A program made the position numbers and the translations under genes. From NCBI GenBank assembly GCA_039029315.1, contig JBCCGK010000044.1, positions 22,971 to 86,970 of the forward strand: a DNA stretch of 64,000 nt, given 5' to 3'. Of this stretch, positions 63,249-64,000 are shown in pieces. Under the pieces are notes generated by a model. That model was given only the letters and a program-made list of their open reading frames with translations. It did no database searches and had not been told where the DNA came from. Numbering within the stretch: the first letter of the stretch is position 1; each line of letters starts with the position of its first letter. The DNA comes from JBCCCJ01 sp039029315 (GTDB lineage Bacteria; Bacteroidota; Bacteroidia; J057).

Positions 63249-63689
63249 TCAATGCAATCCCTCATGCTTACTCTCTTCGCGAGACTTCATGAGTCCTCTT
63301 AGGAAAAAAGCTCCTCCACCAAAAATCAATCCATAGGCGAGTGTAAGGACAAAGGAAGTTTCATCTCCATACTGTCCCAAGGTTGCCAACACACCAACTG
63401 TACTTGTGACACCACCAGCCAGAACATAGGTATCAGCTTTCCCAGCAGGCCTGTTGAGACCTGTATCTTCAATTTCGTCCAGAATACTGTGTGCAAACAA
63501 CTCGTCTTCAGGCTCCACAAGAATGAGAATCCCCTTGTGTTCCCGATTGGTTGTCATATACCAGTTCCCCAGATCTGCAAGATTAACAACACAATGGATT
63601 CCTTCTTTTCTCAAGAAATCTGCAATTCTGTTTGCCTGAACAGCATCATCGTAACTTGCAAGCGGAACCATACCCTGAAATTCATCCAT
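63249..63689 (-). CDS. DUF2007-like protein with two C-terminal membrane helices
   Basis: A 146-residue protein. The N-terminal half (LASYDDAVQANRIADFLRKEGI, then ILILVEPEDE) resembles the DUF2007 domain of putative signal-transducing proteins. The C-terminal half has two hydrophobic segments (VLAGGVTSTVGVLATLG, FVLTLAYGLIFGGGAFFL). It ends 10 bases before the start of the barrel protein gene, so the two are likely co-transcribed. It is divergent from the 63771 gene. Confidence 0.65.
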   Translation of the reverse strand: MDEFQGMVPLASYDDAVQANRIADFLRKEGIHCVVNLADLGNWYMTTNREHKGILILVEPEDELFAHSILDEIEDTGLNRPAGKADTYVLAGGVTSTVGVLATLGQYGDETSFVLTLAYGLIFGGGAFFLRGLMKSREESKHEGLH

Positions 63690-63732
63690 AAAGGTGCATT
63701 TTCCTTTGAATTACGGGAAAAAGTACAAGATG

Positions 63733-63766
63733 TTGACTTGAAAACAAAGAGAGATTGCTAATTTTC
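63733..63766 (+). promoter_or_regulatory. Candidate promoter of the DJ-1/PfpI lipoprotein gene
   Basis: TTG (63738-63740), 18 bases, then TAATTTTC (63759-63766), a one-mismatch TAnnTTTG. The start codon follows at 63771, so the leader would be very short. Confidence 0.45.
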
Positions 63767-63770
63767 CGGA

Positions 63771-64000
63771 ATGAAACGATGTTTATTTCTTTTTCTCAGC
63801 CTCGGGCTTGCCTGTCAGTCCCCTTCTCCGAAAGTAAAGGAATCTTCTCCTTTGCCGCAGGTAGATGCACCAAGTGAGGTCTGGAATGTAGGATTCTTGA
63901 TCATGGATGGCGTATACAATACTGAATTGACTGCCCCCATGGATGTCTTTCAGCATACGGTGTATCATACAGATCCATGGATGCGGGTTTTCACCGTGGC
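63771..64000 (+). CDS. DJ-1/PfpI-family lipoprotein, partial (cut by window end)
   Basis: Open reading frame from the ATG at 63771 running to the end of the window without a stop. N-terminal lipoprotein signal (LFLFLSLGLAC, with Cys at residue 16), a Ser/Pro-rich spacer, then VWNVGFLIMDGVYNTELTAPMDVF, the start of a DJ-1/PfpI (class I glutamine amidotransferase-like) domain. The catalytic Cys region lies beyond the window, so enzyme status cannot be judged. Envelope-attached DJ-1 proteins are uncommon. Confidence 0.75.
   Translation, partial: MKRCLFLFLSLGLACQSPSPKVKESSPLPQVDAPSEVWNVGFLIMDGVYNTELTAPMDVFQHTVYHTDPWMRVFTV

Noticed and set aside
1..64000. Search by eye for tRNA, rRNA, CRISPR arrays, insertion sequences, integrases, phage genes and origins
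   Set aside because: No cloverleaf, repeat-spacer pattern, transposase or terminal inverted repeats were seen; a tRNA scan would settle the tRNA question.

Overview
The window reads as a gene-dense stretch of chromosome from a Gram-negative Bacteroidota bacterium, most likely from the Saprospiria/Lewinella-like side of the phylum. This placement is inference; there is no rRNA or tRNA gene here to anchor it. The supporting signs are a fused lpxC-fabZ gene, several secreted proteins with type IX secretion (T9SS) C-terminal sorting domains, OmpA-family proteins with calcium-type DxDxDG linkers, weak or absent Shine-Dalgarno sequences, and promoters of the Bacteroidota type (TAnnTTTG at -7). About 52 protein genes are called. 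I found no mobile element, phage gene, CRISPR array, tRNA or rRNA. Many gene starts were moved inward from the longest open frame, using signal peptides, domain boundaries or promoter position.

Layout. 0-4 kb: lipid A cluster lpxD, lpxC-fabZ, lpxA plus an ABC ATPase, the lpxA product carrying a duplicated N-terminal half-helix. 4-10.6 kb: a T9SS FG-GAP protein, an M20 dipeptidase, a YdcF-like protein, an orphan acyl carrier protein, a YjbQ protein, an alpha/beta hydrolase and a lipoprotein. 10.7-15.4 kb: three tandem OmpA-family paralogues, at least two followed by strong hairpin terminators. 15.4-18.6 kb: an orphan TRAP-type binding protein diverges from a MoeB/ThiF-rhodanese fusion (zinc cysteines all lost) and an iron-sulfur APS reductase. 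18.6-21.4 kb (minus): ychF, a rhodanese, a thioesterase and a YihY membrane protein form a compact operon. 21.6-29.9 kb: a self-contained TetR gene with repeats in its leader, a small lipoprotein, then a tetR-tolC-adaptor-RND pump operon whose promoter lies in an inverted repeat. 30-32.5 kb: a membrane protein, then a SAM riboswitch controlling an OsmC protein and a homoserine sulfhydrylase. 32.5-36.8 kb (minus): an M23 peptidase, mnmA, an unknown membrane protein and a dienoyl-CoA isomerase homologue. 37-45 kb: lipoamide dehydrogenase and a large secreted, membrane-anchored TPR-CHAT protein, divergent from recN, then a polyphosphate glucokinase-like ROK kinase. 45-52.4 kb (minus): a second FG-GAP T9SS protein with a small upstream partner, and a sulfatase plus beta-galactosidase pair. 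52.4-55.6 kb: thrC and thrB, split by an opposing lipoprotein gene. 55.6-64 kb: a large Ig-like/PKD adhesin-like T9SS protein, two TonB-C-terminal proteins, clpB, a predicted outer-membrane protein, a DUF2007-like protein and the start of a DJ-1/PfpI lipoprotein cut by the window edge.

Most of the window is housekeeping and envelope biology. The most distinctive items are the enlarged LpxA, the zinc-less MoeB-rhodanese beside CysH, the SAM riboswitch ahead of OsmC-MetZ, the exported TPR-CHAT protein with an intact His-Cys dyad, the operator-like repeats of the two TetR genes, and the almost leaderless recN promoter. I did not find a multi-gene system that I could call new; the TPR-CHAT protein and the sulfur gene pair are the best leads.
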